Position numbers and translations under genes: made by a program
NCBI RefSeq assembly: GCF_036227405.1
Contig: NZ_CP109473.1
Coordinates: forward strand, 8,122,001-8,186,000
Reading direction: 5' to 3'
Source: Streptomyces sp. NBC_01460
GTDB lineage: Bacteria > Actinomycetota > Actinomycetes > Streptomycetales > Streptomycetaceae
DNA: 64,000 nucleotides
Notes under the pieces: model-generated
What the model saw: only the letters and a program-made list of their open reading frames with translations
Told to the model about the DNA's origin: nothing
Databases searched by the model: none
Shown: positions 33,688-43,663 of the stretch, piece after piece
How positions within the stretch are numbered: the first letter of the stretch is position 1
Layout of the letters: every line of letters begins with the position of its first letter

Positions 33688-34866
33688 ATGCTCGGTCCAC
33701 GGGCGACGCGGGCGGGGACCGGTCCCGGCGGACGTACCGGCTCCGGCGGACCGATCGACACGGGCGCACCGGCCGGCCCGGGCGGGGTGTCGAGCGCGGC
33801 AGCCGTCGACGCCCTTCTCGCGGAGCACCTGGACGGGCGACTGCGGGAAGCACGGCGGGTGGACACCGTGTTCGCCGACGAGGTGGCCTCCAGAGTGGCC
33901 GCGTTCGTCCTGAGCGGTGGCAAGCGGCTGCGGACGGCCTTCGTCCGGTGCGGGTGGATGGCCGCGGGCGGAACGGGGGACGCCGGGACCCCCCTGCGCA
34001 TCGGCGCCGCTCTCGAGCTGCTGCAGGCCTGTGCACTGGTGCACGACGACGTCATGGACGAATCGCCGGTACGCCGGGGCGCACCCGCCGTCCACGCCGA
34101 CTTCGCCCGCATGCACCGTGCGGGCCGGCTGCGCGGCTCCGCAGCGTCCTGGTCGGCCAACGCCGCGGTGCTCGCCGGGGACCTGGCGCTGGCATGGGCC
34201 GACGACCTGTTCACCGAGACCGCGCTGTCCTCCCCGTACGGGGAGCGGCTGCACCGCGAGTGGCAGGCGATGCGCGTCGAGATGGCCGCAGGCCAGTACC
34301 TCGACGTCCGTGCCCAGGCGACCGGTTCCTCCGACCCCGCCCAGGCCCGGCACATCGCGACGCTCAAGAGCGCCCTCTACACCGTGGAGCGGCCCCTCGC
34401 CCTGGGGGCCTCCCTGGCCGGGGCCGACGCCCGCACCATGGAGGCGCTGCGGTCCGCCGGGCAGTGTGTGGGACTCGCCTTCCAGCTCCGTGACGACCTG
34501 CTGGGCGCGTTCGGGGACCCCGACGTCACGGGAAAGCCCACGGGCGAGGACCTGCGGGCGCGCAAACTCACCTATCTCCTGGCGGTCGCGGTCGGCCGCG
34601 CCACCGAGTCCGGTGACACCGACGCCCTGGCCGTCCTCGGCGCCGAGGGCGCCCCGCCCGGGGGAGAGGCGGTCCCCCGCATGCGGGCCGCTCTGGAGCG
34701 AACGGGGGCCCGGGCCGCCGTGGAGAAGGAGATCGCCGGTCTCTCGGCATCCGGTCTGCGTCACTTCGCCTCCTCCGGAGCCGATGAGGGAGCCCGGCGG
34801 GAGTTCGCCTCGCTCGTGGCCCGGGCCGTGGGCACCGAACCCGCCCTGAGCGGGGAGGACGCATGA
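33688..34866 (+). CDS. crtE: Geranylgeranyl diphosphate synthase
   Basis: A 392-residue trans-prenyltransferase that makes GGPP for carotenoid synthesis. First Asp-rich motif DDVMD at residues 120-124 and second DDLLG at 269-273, with GGKRLR (78-83) for IPP. The N-terminal ~35 residues are a Gly/Ala/Pro-rich tail, longer than in most homologues; a start farther in is possible. First gene of the crtEIBV arm; its stop overlaps crtI by ATGA. It differs clearly from the second synthase at 13.5 kb. Confidence 0.95.
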   Translation: MLGPRATRAGTGPGGRTGSGGPIDTGAPAGPGGVSSAAAVDALLAEHLDGRLREARRVDTVFADEVASRVAAFVLSGGKRLRTAFVRCGWMAAGGTGDAGTPLRIGAALELLQACALVHDDVMDESPVRRGAPAVHADFARMHRAGRLRGSAASWSANAAVLAGDLALAWADDLFTETALSSPYGERLHREWQAMRVEMAAGQYLDVRAQATGSSDPAQARHIATLKSALYTVERPLALGASLAGADARTMEALRSAGQCVGLAFQLRDDLLGAFGDPDVTGKPTGEDLRARKLTYLLAVAVGRATESGDTDALAVLGAEGAPPGGEAVPRMRAALERTGARAAVEKEIAGLSASGLRHFASSGADEGARREFASLVARAVGTEPALSGEDA

Positions 34867-36398
34867 GGACGGTACCGGGGCCCACGGACCATGTGGTGGT
34901 GGTCGGCGCCGGCCTGTCCGGCCTCGCCACCGCCCTCCACCTGCTCGGTGCCGGCCGGAGCGTGACCGTCGTCGAACGGGACACCGGGCCCGGCGGCCGG
35001 GCGGGACGGGTGGAACTCGGCGGCTACCGCATCGACACCGGGCCCACGGTGCTCACCATGCCGCACCTCGCCGACGAGGCGTTCGCAGCCGTCGGGGACA
35101 GCCTCCACCGCAGGGTGGAACTGATCCCGCTGCACCCCGCCTACCGCGCCCGCTTCGCGGACGGCAGCGGGCTCGACGTCCACACGGACGGCGACGCGAT
35201 GGAGGCCGAGGTGCGGCGGTTCGCGGGGCCGGCGGAGGCCGCGGGGTACCGCCGGATGCGGATCTGGCTGGAGCGGCTGTACCAGGCCCAGATGCACCGG
35301 TTCATCGACACCAACTTCGACTCGCCCTTCCAGCTGCTGCACCCGGACCTGGCACGGCTGGCCGCCCTCGGGGGCTTCGGCCGGCTCGACCCGCGGATCG
35401 GTACGTTCCTCTCGGACCCGCGGCTGCGCCGGGTCTTCTCCTTCCAGTCGCTGTACGCGGGCGTCGCCCCGGCCCGCGCCCTCGCCGCCTACGCCGTCAT
35501 CGCCTACATGGACACCGTCGCGGGCGTCTGGTTCCCGAAGGGCGGCATGCACGCCCTTCCCCGGGCCATGGCGGACGCGGCGGCCGACGCCGGGGGCCGG
35601 TTCCGATGGTCCTCCGAGGTGAGCGCGCTGGAACGGTCGGCGGGCCGCGTACGGGCCGTCCGGCTGGCGTCCGGCGAACGGATCACCTGCGACGCCGTCG
35701 TCCTGACACCGGACCTCCCCGTCGTCCACCGCCTCCTGGGCCGCGCGCCGCGCCGCCCCGTGCCGCTGCGCCACGCACCGTCGGCCGTGGTCCTGCACGC
35801 CGGCACGGACCGCACCTGGCCGGAACTGGCCCACCACACCCTCTCCTTCGGCGCCGCCTGGGAGGGCACCTTCGACGAACTCACCCGCACCGGACGCCTG
35901 ATGAGCGACCCGTCACTGCTCATCACCCGGCCGACGACCCACGACCCGTCACTCGCGCCGCGGGGCAGACACCTGCACTACGTCCTGGCCCCGTGTCCCA
36001 ACACCACGACGGGCCCGTCGGCTTCCACCTGGCGCGACCTGGGCCCCCGCTACCGGGACAGCCTGCTCGCCGAGCTCGAACGCCGGGGGCTCGACGGCTT
36101 CGAGGCGTCCATGGAGCAGGAGCTGCTGGTCACCCCGGTCGACTGGACGGCCCAGGGACACGCGGCGGGCACCCCGTTCTCCGTGGCGCACACGTTCGCG
36201 CAGACCGGCCCCTTCCGGCCCCGCAACCTCGTACGCGGCTACGACAACGTCGTCCTCGCCGGCTGCGGGACCACACCCGGAGTCGGCGTACCGACCGTCC
36301 TCGTCAGCGGCAAGCTCGCCGCCGCCCGCATCACGGGCACCACCAGCGCGAGAGGCGTGCGCCGTCGTCCCCCCGTCCTCGAGAGGCAGAGCCGATGA
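34863..36398 (+). CDS. crtI: Phytoene desaturase (CrtI type)
   Basis: A 511-residue flavoenzyme converting phytoene to lycopene. The FAD dinucleotide-binding motif [21 protein letters not shown] opens the protein (residues ~11-31) and [20 protein letters not shown] follows. The C-terminal signature appears as [22 protein letters not shown]. The family's bacterial-type C-terminal FAD-contact region is intact. ATGA overlaps on both sides tie it to crtE and crtB. Confidence 0.95.
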   Translation: MRTVPGPTDHVVVVGAGLSGLATALHLLGAGRSVTVVERDTGPGGRAGRVELGGYRIDTGPTVLTMPHLADEAFAAVGDSLHRRVELIPLHPAYRARFADGSGLDVHTDGDAMEAEVRRFAGPAEAAGYRRMRIWLERLYQAQMHRFIDTNFDSPFQLLHPDLARLAALGGFGRLDPRIGTFLSDPRLRRVFSFQSLYAGVAPARALAAYAVIAYMDTVAGVWFPKGGMHALPRAMADAAADAGGRFRWSSEVSALERSAGRVRAVRLASGERITCDAVVLTPDLPVVHRLLGRAPRRPVPLRHAPSAVVLHAGTDRTWPELAHHTLSFGAAWEGTFDELTRTGRLMSDPSLLITRPTTHDPSLAPRGRHLHYVLAPCPNTTTGPSASTWRDLGPRYRDSLLAELERRGLDGFEASMEQELLVTPVDWTAQGHAAGTPFSVAHTFAQTGPFRPRNLVRGYDNVVLAGCGTTPGVGVPTVLVSGKLAAARITGTTSARGVRRRPPVLERQSR

Positions 36399-37381
36399 AC
36401 CGCCGTGAACTGGACGCCGCCGGGATCACCGGGCCCGCCCTGCGCGCCGCGTACGCCCGGTGCAGGCGGCTCAACGCCCAGCACGGGCGGACGTACTTCC
36501 TGGCCACCCGGCTGCTGCCGGTGGAACGCCGGCCCGCCGTGCACGCCCTGTACGGCTTCGCACGGTGGGCGGACGACATCGTGGACGACCTGGACCGCCG
36601 GCAGCCCCCGGCGGAGCGCGACCGTCTGCTGCGCCTGCTGGAGAGCGACCTGGCCGACGGGCTCCGTACGGGAGGCGGCGACGAGCCCGTGGTCAGGGCC
36701 GTCGCGGACACCGCAGGGCGCTACGCCATCGACCACGGCCTCTTCGCCGACTTCCTGGCATCCATGCGCAGCGACCTGACGGTCACCGACTATCCGACGT
36801 ACGAGGACCTGCGGGGCTACATGCACGGTTCGGCGGCGGTGATCGGGCTGCAGATGCTGCCGGTGCTCGGGACGGTCGTGGACCGCGAGGTGGCCGCTCC
36901 GCACGCGGCCGCCCTCGGAGTGGCCTTCCAGCTGACCAACTTCCTGCGGGACGTCGGCGAGGACCTGGACCGCGGACGCGTCTACCTGCCCGCGGACCTG
37001 CTCGCCGCCCACGGGGTGGACCGCCGCCTGCTGGAGTGGAGCCGACGCACCGGACGCCACGACCCGCGCGTCCGGGCCGCGTTCGCCGAGGCCGACACGA
37101 TGATCCGCGCCGTCTACCGGGAGGCGGAGCCCGGCATCGCCATGCTGGAGCCGCGGGTACGGCCCTGCATCCGCACGGCGTTCGTCCTGTACCGGGGGAT
37201 CCTCGACGCGATCGCCGCCGACGGCTACCGGGTGCTGCACCGCCGCGCCGTGGTGCCGCGCCGGCGGCGGGCCGTCACCGCCGCCGGCGGGCTCGTACGG
37301 ATCCTGGGCGCGCGGATGCGGACCGGCCCGCCCGTCTCGGTGCCGGACGCCGCCGCCGGAGCGGAGGGTTCCCTGCGATGA
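36395..37381 (+). CDS. crtB: Phytoene synthase
   Basis: A 328-residue head-to-head prenyl synthase that joins two GGPP molecules. Two aspartate motifs for magnesium are present: WADDIVDD (residues 59-65) and [16 protein letters not shown] (184-199). The [11 protein letters not shown] opening and [12 protein letters not shown] helix are also typical. The C-terminal ~35 residues are a basic, Pro-rich tail. Start ATG 36395 overlaps the crtI stop. Confidence 0.95.
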   Translation: MNRRELDAAGITGPALRAAYARCRRLNAQHGRTYFLATRLLPVERRPAVHALYGFARWADDIVDDLDRRQPPAERDRLLRLLESDLADGLRTGGGDEPVVRAVADTAGRYAIDHGLFADFLASMRSDLTVTDYPTYEDLRGYMHGSAAVIGLQMLPVLGTVVDREVAAPHAAALGVAFQLTNFLRDVGEDLDRGRVYLPADLLAAHGVDRRLLEWSRRTGRHDPRVRAAFAEADTMIRAVYREAEPGIAMLEPRVRPCIRTAFVLYRGILDAIAADGYRVLHRRAVVPRRRRAVTAAGGLVRILGARMRTGPPVSVPDAAAGAEGSLR

Positions 37382-38385
37382 GCGGACGACGGAGAAGGAC
37401 GACCTGGACCCCGCCGCTGCGCCTGCGGCGCACCCCCCGCTGGGAGGGGCAGACGCCGACCTGGCGCCAGGCGAGGCCCGCCGTGATCGCCGGAGCGCTG
37501 AAGCGGGCCGCGGCACGGCCGTCGGGCAACTGGTACGTCGTCGGGTCCTCCCGCGCGACCCTGGCGCGGGACCGCCCGTACGGCAGGACGGTCGCCGGCG
37601 TGGAGGTCGTCCTGTGGCGTTCCCAGGACGGCACGCTGCGCGCCGGCCCGGGGGAGTGCCCCCACCTGGGCGCACCGTTGCGCGACAGCCGGGTGACGTG
37701 CGGGACACTCCGGTGCCACTGGCACGGCCTCGCCCTGGACGGGACGCCGTTCGCCGGGTGGGAGCCCTATCCGGTGCACGACGACGGGGTCCTGGTCTGG
37801 GTGAGGCTCGACGCCGTCGGAGGCGAACCCCCTCTGGAGCACCCGGTCGTGCCGGTGCGACCGGAGGGGGAGGGCGCGGTGGACGCCGTGTTCACCGGCG
37901 CCGGCCGGTGCGAGCCCGAGGACGTGGTCGCCAACCGGCTCGATCCGTGGCACGGATCCTGGTTCCATCCGTACGCGTTCGTCGGCCTGGAGGTGGCGGG
38001 CACTCCCGAGGACGGCGGGGACGACGCGTTCGCGGTCGACGTCTCGTTCAAGGTCGCGCGCAGGCTGGTGGTGCCGGTGCGGGCGGTGTTCACCGCCCCC
38101 GGACCGCGCACGGTGGTCATGCACATCACGGACGGCGAGGGCGCCGGTTCGGTGGTGGAGACCCACGCGACCCCGCTCACCGCGCCCGGCGCCACGGATC
38201 CCCGGACCGCGGTGGTCGAGGCCGTCGTCGCCTCCTCGGACCGGCGGGGCTTCGCCCTCGCGCGCGCCGCCGCGCCGGCCCTGCGGCCTCTGATGCGCCG
38301 GACGGCGGGCCGGCTCTGGCGTGACGATCTCGCCTACGCGGAGCGCCGCTGGTCACTGCGGAGCACCGGGCGCTTCCCGGGCTGA
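37378..38385 (+). CDS. crtV: Rieske 2Fe-2S protein of the carotenoid cluster (DUF5914 type)
   Basis: A 335-residue protein with an N-terminal Rieske domain whose cluster ligands are complete: Cys94 and His96 in [10 protein letters not shown], Cys113 and His116 in LRCHWHGL. The C-terminal half belongs to the DUF5914 type; I see no mononuclear iron site of a classical ring-hydroxylating oxygenase with certainty. It sits where crtV lies in the Streptomyces griseus crtEIBV arrangement, and the symbol rests on position. Electron transfer to a carotenoid-modifying enzyme is likely. Its last 33 bp overlap the end of crtU on the other strand. Confidence 0.82.
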   Translation: MSGRRRRTTWTPPLRLRRTPRWEGQTPTWRQARPAVIAGALKRAAARPSGNWYVVGSSRATLARDRPYGRTVAGVEVVLWRSQDGTLRAGPGECPHLGAPLRDSRVTCGTLRCHWHGLALDGTPFAGWEPYPVHDDGVLVWVRLDAVGGEPPLEHPVVPVRPEGEGAVDAVFTGAGRCEPEDVVANRLDPWHGSWFHPYAFVGLEVAGTPEDGGDDAFAVDVSFKVARRLVVPVRAVFTAPGPRTVVMHITDGEGAGSVVETHATPLTAPGATDPRTAVVEAVVASSDRRGFALARAAAPALRPLMRRTAGRLWRDDLAYAERRWSLRSTGRFPG

Positions 38386-39948
38386 GACCCCGCCGCCGGC
38401 CAGGCCCGCGAGGGCGCGCAGGACCCGGGACCGCCCGGCCCGCGGGACGGTCCAGAGCACCTGCCCCCGGACGCCCCAGCCGGCGAGGAGCGCGTTGGCC
38501 GCCAGGAACCCCGAGGTCGCCGCGCGCTCCATCAGGGCGACGGGAAGCCCCGTGCGCACCAGATCGCCCGCCAGCGTGACGCGAGGATGGGAGGTGCGTA
38601 CGCCCGGCCGGCGGCGGTAGCCGCCCACGGGGAAGACGGGGCAGTCCGCGCGCCACTCGTGGAGGGCGTCGACGACACGGGCGTCCGAGGTCTCGGGGTA
38701 GACCTCGTGCAGCCGGTCGAGCATCTTGCGCCGGACCTCCTTCCGCTCCTGGCGCCCGTCGACGGCGTAGGCGTGGAGTTCGACCACGGACCCACCCGTG
38801 CGGGCGGCCCAGCGGGCCGATTCGCCCTCCCAGCGGTCGAGGACGCTGACGTTGTCGAGGCCGTCGTATCCGCTGGTCCCCAGGAACCCCGGACGGTCCG
38901 CGCGGACGGGACGGTCGAGCCACAGCCGGGAGACGAGGAACGGCGGCGCGGTGCGCAGGGCCGCGATGTCCGCGCGCCAGGACGCTTCCCCCAACTGCTC
39001 GGACGCGCCGACGACATGACGGAGCCCGTCCGTGTCCAGAGCCAGGACCACGGCCTGGTGGCGGTCGGCCGCGCCCTCGGTCTCCACCGTCAGATCACCG
39101 TCGGCGGCGGGGCGCACGCGCAGGACGGGCGTGCCGGTGCGCACCTGGGCGCCGAGCCGCCGCAGATAGCCGTCCAGCGGCTCCCAGAGCGCCTGCGGGA
39201 ACGGCTCCCCCGGCACGTCGAAGAGGAGGCCCTCGGAGGACCCGAGGAAGTAGATGTGGAACATCAGCAGGAGTTCGGCGGAGGACAGTTCGCGCGGGTC
39301 GGCGAAGAAGCTGCGGGAGAACACCTCGAAGGCCAGGTGACGGGCCGCCTCGGGGAAGTTGATCCGGCGCAGGAAGTCCTCGGCGCTCACCCCGTCGAAC
39401 CGCTCGTATACCTCGGGGACCCGCACGTCGAGGAGGGGCAGGGCCTCGCGGGGGTTCATCGCGGCGAGGTCGCGCCAGCCGAACGCCGGGCTGAGCGCGA
39501 CGAATCCGAGCGCGCTCCACGGCGGGGTCCTCGGGACCCGGGCGAAACTGTCCGACAGACCGCTGCGGTGCCGCAGAGGGTAGTCCGGCAACGGGGTGAG
39601 CGACGCGAGGCCGGGATCCGTACGCCGCAACAGGCCGCGCAGGTTGTAGTACTGGCGGAAGAAGGCGTGGAAGCCCCGGCTCATCGTGGCCTGGGACCCG
39701 TCGGCGAGGCGGACGGGCCACCCGGCGAGCCGGCCGCCGAGGCTCTCGCCCTGTTCGTACAGGGTGACACGGACACCCCGTTCGGCCAGGGCCGTCGCCG
39801 CCGCGATGCCGGCGATGCCGCCACCGATCACCGCGGCCGAGGGCGCGTCGCCGGTGAAGCGCTCACGGCCCGGTTCCGGCAGGAGGACCTCCGCCCGGCG
39901 GTCGCGTCCGTGCCGGCCCGCGTCCGGGCGGAACCCGCGCGCACTCAT
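38353..39948 (-). CDS. crtU: Beta-carotene desaturase/methyltransferase (aromatic ring-forming)
   Basis: A 531-residue CrtI-like flavoprotein. The FAD motif AAVIGGGIAGIAAATALAERG begins near residue 38 and is preceded by a basic tail. The family block GFHAFFRQYYNLRGLLRR and SRSFFADPRELSSAELL are characteristic of CrtU, which desaturates and shifts methyl groups on beta-ionone rings to make isorenieratene. Last gene of the minus-strand arm; its ATG overlaps the crtT stop by ATGA. Its 3' end overlaps crtV by 33 bp in convergent orientation. Confidence 0.92.
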   Translation of the reverse strand: MSARGFRPDAGRHGRDRRAEVLLPEPGRERFTGDAPSAAVIGGGIAGIAAATALAERGVRVTLYEQGESLGGRLAGWPVRLADGSQATMSRGFHAFFRQYYNLRGLLRRTDPGLASLTPLPDYPLRHRSGLSDSFARVPRTPPWSALGFVALSPAFGWRDLAAMNPREALPLLDVRVPEVYERFDGVSAEDFLRRINFPEAARHLAFEVFSRSFFADPRELSSAELLLMFHIYFLGSSEGLLFDVPGEPFPQALWEPLDGYLRRLGAQVRTGTPVLRVRPAADGDLTVETEGAADRHQAVVLALDTDGLRHVVGASEQLGEASWRADIAALRTAPPFLVSRLWLDRPVRADRPGFLGTSGYDGLDNVSVLDRWEGESARWAARTGGSVVELHAYAVDGRQERKEVRRKMLDRLHEVYPETSDARVVDALHEWRADCPVFPVGGYRRRPGVRTSHPRVTLAGDLVRTGLPVALMERAATSGFLAANALLAGWGVRGQVLWTVPRAGRSRVLRALAGLAGGGVSAREAPGAPQ

Positions 39949-40679
39949 GACGCCGGGGACCCGGCGGGCCCCGTGCCGCTCCGGGCCAGGAAGACATGGA
40001 CGATGCCGTTCTGCCAGCCGCCGACGGGGGCGGTCCGTACGAACGGGAACCCGGCCCGGGCGATCCGCTCCGCGAACGCGGGCGCGGTGTCGAACGCCAG
40101 GACGCTGCGCCACAGATGGTGGTACAGCTCGCGGTCACCGGTCAGGGTGCCCGCGGGGACGATGACACCCCGGCAGACCGTGTTCCACACGGCCCGGTGC
40201 AGGGGGGAACCGCTGAGGCTGTACTCGTGGACCAGCAGACGGCCACCGGGCCGCAGCAGCGCGCGCACGGCATCGAGGACCACCGCCGGTTCGGCGACGT
40301 TGCGGAAGAGGTAGGCGGCGAAGACGGCGTCGTAGGAACCGTCGTCGTCGGTGGTGGCGAGCTCCTCGGCGGACCGGTGCAGGAAGCGGACGTTCCGGGG
40401 CCAGCGCTTCGCGCGCGCCCGCTCCAGCATCCCGGCGGACGCGTCGACCGCCGTGATCCTCGCGTACGGGGCCGCCCGCAGCAGCGCCCGCGTGGACGCG
40501 CCCGTCCCGCAGCCGAGATCGAGCACCCTCAACCCCCGTCCGCCGCGGGGCAGCCGGAGGCGGTGCGCCGAGCGGAGCAGGTCCGAGCGGTAGCCCGGGT
40601 TCAGCCCCGTGAGCCGGTCGTAGCTGTGCGACGCGCGATCGAAGGCGCGTGCCAGGTCGTGGTCCCGCAGCAGGGTCAT
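39945..40679 (-). CDS. crtT: SAM-dependent methyltransferase of the carotenoid cluster
   Basis: A 244-residue class I methyltransferase. SAM-binding motif I is VLDLGCGTGASTRALL (residues ~49-64) and the following acidic loop AVDASAGMLERAR. It resembles UbiE-type enzymes and sits at the crtT position of the Streptomyces crtYTU arm. The exact role in carotenoid formation is not established. Overlaps both neighbours by 4 bp (crtY stop region and crtU start). Confidence 0.85.
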   Translation of the reverse strand: MTLLRDHDLARAFDRASHSYDRLTGLNPGYRSDLLRSAHRLRLPRGGRGLRVLDLGCGTGASTRALLRAAPYARITAVDASAGMLERARAKRWPRNVRFLHRSAEELATTDDDGSYDAVFAAYLFRNVAEPAVVLDAVRALLRPGGRLLVHEYSLSGSPLHRAVWNTVCRGVIVPAGTLTGDRELYHHLWRSVLAFDTAPAFAERIARAGFPFVRTAPVGGWQNGIVHVFLARSGTGPAGSPAS

Positions 40680-41914
40680 CGAGAGCTCTCTTCGGATCGG
40701 CCGGTGGCCCGGCGGGCGAGGAAGGGCAGTTCGGCCGCGGTGCGGAGCATCGGGCCCACGGGCGTCCGCAGTCCGATGCCGAACTCCTCCCACGGCGTGC
40801 TCCCGCCGTCGAGGAAGCGCAGCAGCCGCTCCATGGGGACGCGGCGGAAGAGGTCGGTGAGGAAGCGCGGGCCGTCCACCCGCCCGGTGTCCAGGGCACG
40901 CAGGAGTACGGCGTCCATGGCGAGCGCACGGCGGCCGTGCGGCGGCGGCACGCCCGGCCGGCCCCGCTGCAGCGCCGCCGCGACGGCCCGGCTCTGGCGC
41001 TGCACGGCGGCGAAGGTGTAACCGGTCGCCGGACGGGTGGCGCCCCCGGCCGCCCCGATACGGAAGACGGCGCGCCCGGTCCTGCGGGGGAACCGCGCGT
41101 CGGTCATGGGGATGACCCCCTGTTCGGCCGACTCCACGTCGAACCCGCCCAGCCCCAGGACGTCGCCGGTGTACCGCCGCAGGGCGGTGTCGTACGCGGC
41201 CGTCGAGAGCGGGGCACGGGAGAACTCGGTGTACTCCACCAGCGCCCGGTCCGGTGCGAGGGGCAGGACGTAGCCGAACGCGAGCCCGTGGCGGGGCTGC
41301 GGGACACGGAAGTCCATGAGGTCGGCCACCCCGGGATCGAAGCGGGGAGCGGAGGTGCGCACGAACCAGCCCCGGAAGTGCTGCAGCAACAGCGTGCGGT
41401 GCGGCGGGGTGACCCGCACGGGACGCGAGTCGAAGACGTACCTGCCGCGCAGCTCCAGCGGCTGCCCACCCGGCGTCGTGCAGCGCACCTCGCCGCCGTA
41501 CCGCGTCTCGCGCACCTCGTGGGCGGTGGCCCGCACCAGACGGCCGGCGGGGGAGGCCGCCAGGCGGGAGTGCACCAACTGTTCGAACGGGCCCGAACGC
41601 ACCATGCGGTACCGCAGCGGCGCGGGGTCCGACTCGATCACGACGCCGTCCGGCCCGCGCACGCGCAGCCGCTGCCAGGAGGCGGTGACGGCCTCCTCGA
41701 ACGCGCCGCTGCCCGCCTCCCAGTAGCACCAGGTGCGCTCCGCCGGGCGCAGCGGTCCTTCCGGGGCCTCGACCAGCGTCACCCCCGTACCGGCCCTGGT
41801 GAGCCAGTGGGCGAGGCAGAGCCCGGCGGCGCCGCCGCCCACGATCACGGCGTCGTCCACCGGCTCCCGGACGCCGCCGGTCCGGGCCTGCCCCGTCACG
41901 CGTCGTCCCGTCAC
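40676..41914 (-). CDS. crtY: Lycopene cyclase (CrtY type)
   Basis: A 412-residue flavin-dependent lycopene beta-cyclase. The N-terminal dinucleotide-binding motif is DAVIVGGGAAGLCLAHWLTR (residues ~20-39). The conserved VFDSRP block and the VEYTEFSR motif near the middle correspond to the CrtY active site, and GAAGGATRPATGYTFAAVQR to the C-terminal substrate region. It produces beta-carotene from lycopene for CrtU. Overlaps the FAD oxidoreductase gene upstream by ATGA. Confidence 0.93.
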   Translation of the reverse strand: MTGRRVTGQARTGGVREPVDDAVIVGGGAAGLCLAHWLTRAGTGVTLVEAPEGPLRPAERTWCYWEAGSGAFEEAVTASWQRLRVRGPDGVVIESDPAPLRYRMVRSGPFEQLVHSRLAASPAGRLVRATAHEVRETRYGGEVRCTTPGGQPLELRGRYVFDSRPVRVTPPHRTLLLQHFRGWFVRTSAPRFDPGVADLMDFRVPQPRHGLAFGYVLPLAPDRALVEYTEFSRAPLSTAAYDTALRRYTGDVLGLGGFDVESAEQGVIPMTDARFPRRTGRAVFRIGAAGGATRPATGYTFAAVQRQSRAVAAALQRGRPGVPPPHGRRALAMDAVLLRALDTGRVDGPRFLTDLFRRVPMERLLRFLDGGSTPWEEFGIGLRTPVGPMLRTAAELPFLARRATGRSEESSR

Positions 41915-43176
41915 GTCCTGGGGGTCCGTGCGGCCGCCCGGTCGGCGAGCACCTCACGGGCGGCCCTGCTGCCGGAGGCCAGCGCGCCCTGCACCGACCC
42001 GGTCGCCCGGTGGTCCCCGCAGACGTGGCGGCCCCGTGCGAAGCGGGTCGTACGGCTCAGCGGCCAGGGGGGCCGCATGGCGGGCAGGGCGCCCTCCACG
42101 GTGTAGGCGGAGACCGTCTCCCAGTCGCTCGTGTCCATGTCGTACAGCTCGGCCAGCCGGGCGCGGACCGTCTTCTCGCCGCCGGGCGGGCCCGCGCCGA
42201 GGACGGACGTCGAGACCAGCGCCGTGCCCGGGGGAGCGTAGCCGGGCACGACCTCGGTGAGGACACAGCTGTTCAGGACGGCGAGCCCGCTGTCGACGAC
42301 CAGGGTCGGCTCGCTCAGCGGTGACCGTGCGGACGCGTGGTAGTACGTCGTCACCGTCCGGCCGTCCGGCACGGCCAGACCGGGCAGCAGACGGGCGGCC
42401 GTGACGGCGTCCGTGGCCACGACGACGGAGGCGGCGGGCCGCTCCACGCCGTCGGCCAGCAGCACGCCGGCATCCGTGACCTCGGCGACAGGAGAACCGA
42501 GCCGGAGGGCCCCTTCCGGGAGCCGGGCGGCGAGCTGGGCCGGTACGGCGCCGATGCCGCCCGAGGGCAGACAGAGCGTCCCGCGCACCATGCTCCGCCA
42601 CACCAGGTGCAGGAAGCGCGCGGAGGTCTCCAGCCCCTCCTCCAGGAACACCCCGGACAGGAACGGCCGCAGGAGGTCCTCGACCGTGCGCGGCGACAGC
42701 CCGGCGCGGACGAGCGCCTCCGACGCGGTGCGGTCGGTCATGCGTCCCAGCCGCTTCGCCGGGAGCAGGACGTCACGGGCGGTGAGCGCGGCGAGCGCGG
42801 CGAGATCCCGCGCCGGGAGCACGCGTCCCGGGAGCAGCTGGGCCGCGTCCCCCGGGCGCCTGGTGGGGTCGGTGACGCGCACCCGCCCCGAGGACGTCCG
42901 GGCGATCAGGCCGGGGGTGAACGGCCGCAGCCGCAGCGCGCGCAGGTCGACACGCTTCTTCACCTGCGGGTAGGAGGTGTTGAAGACCTGGAAGCCGCGG
43001 TCCAGGAGGAAACCGTCCTTGCGGTCGGTGCGCATCCGGCCCCCCACCCCGTCGGAGGCCTCCAGCACGTCCACGCGCAGGCCTTCGGCGCTGAGGTCGA
43101 GTGCGCAGGCCAGTCCCGCGAGGCCGGCGCCCACGACGACGACGTCCGGCGCCGGTCGGTGCTGTCGGTTCGTCAT
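41911..43176 (-). CDS. FAD-dependent oxidoreductase of the carotenoid cluster
   Basis: A 421-residue protein related to amine oxidases and CrtI-like desaturases. The FAD motif [21 protein letters not shown] is at residues ~11-31 and SDGVGGRMRTDRKDGFLLDRG follows. It has a C-terminal GDHRATGSVQGALASG, the family's FAD-contact element. It is first in the minus-strand operon and coupled to crtY. It could be an additional carotenoid desaturase or oxidase (CrtD-like); no symbol is justified. Confidence 0.85.
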   Translation of the reverse strand: MTNRQHRPAPDVVVVGAGLAGLACALDLSAEGLRVDVLEASDGVGGRMRTDRKDGFLLDRGFQVFNTSYPQVKKRVDLRALRLRPFTPGLIARTSSGRVRVTDPTRRPGDAAQLLPGRVLPARDLAALAALTARDVLLPAKRLGRMTDRTASEALVRAGLSPRTVEDLLRPFLSGVFLEEGLETSARFLHLVWRSMVRGTLCLPSGGIGAVPAQLAARLPEGALRLGSPVAEVTDAGVLLADGVERPAASVVVATDAVTAARLLPGLAVPDGRTVTTYYHASARSPLSEPTLVVDSGLAVLNSCVLTEVVPGYAPPGTALVSTSVLGAGPPGGEKTVRARLAELYDMDTSDWETVSAYTVEGALPAMRPPWPLSRTTRFARGRHVCGDHRATGSVQGALASGSRAAREVLADRAAARTPRT

Positions 43177-43206
43177 CCGCGTCCCTCGGCTCGGTCCCGT
43201 ACGGCT

Positions 43207-43233
43207 GACGGGTTGTCAAGCCGATCACGTTCC
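43207..43233 (-). promoter_or_regulatory. Possible ECF-type promoter of the minus-strand crt operon
   Basis: On the minus strand GGAAC (43233-43229) is followed after 18 bp by CGTC (43210-43207). TTGACA lies between them. The match is by eye only; light-induced crt operons in other Streptomyces use an ECF sigma factor (LitS), which is not encoded in this window. Confidence 0.25.
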
Positions 43234-43326
43234 GGGGTCCGAATCCAGCAGCCGCCACGGAATCGCCTTTACGGGTGACCCGTCCGCCGGATCAGGACAC
43301 GGGCTGTCCGCACGCTCTCCCCGTGG

Positions 43327-43557
43327 TCAGGACGTGCCGCGCTTCTTCTTCAGCGAGTCCGGCTTGTGCACGGCGGAACGCCCGGAGCCGTCGCTCTCCA
43401 CCTCGTACTGCGGCTCCTCCGCCGAGGCGTCGACGGTCCGCCCGGCGGCACGGGTGCGGTCCGTGTGTTTCTTGGTGACCTTGCCCGTCACGTCATGGCC
43501 GTGGCTCTTCCAGGAGACCTCGTCACCCTTGCTCAGGCTGTCGTCCTTCTTCGTCAC
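43327..43557 (-). CDS. HVA1/DUF2945-type small TUDOR-like protein
   Basis: A 76-residue basic protein. The motif KGDEVSWKSHGHDVTGKVTKK at the N-terminus, followed by YEVESDGSGRSAVHKPDSLKK, is the DUF2945 (hypervirulence-associated protein) fold, a small beta barrel. Function unknown. A strong GGAGGAGG lies upstream; two adjacent GTG codons (43560 and 43557) could be the start, and 43557 has the better spacing. Confidence 0.82.
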   Translation of the reverse strand: MTKKDDSLSKGDEVSWKSHGHDVTGKVTKKHTDRTRAAGRTVDASAEEPQYEVESDGSGRSAVHKPDSLKKKRGTS

Positions 43558-43663
43558 CACACCCTCCTCCGGGGGGCCTGCGGCAGGCTCCGCCCCTTCC
43601 AGCGTCGTGCGGATCGCTCCGCCGCGCACCCCCTGCGCGGCGGAGCCGGTGGGGAGCGACAGC

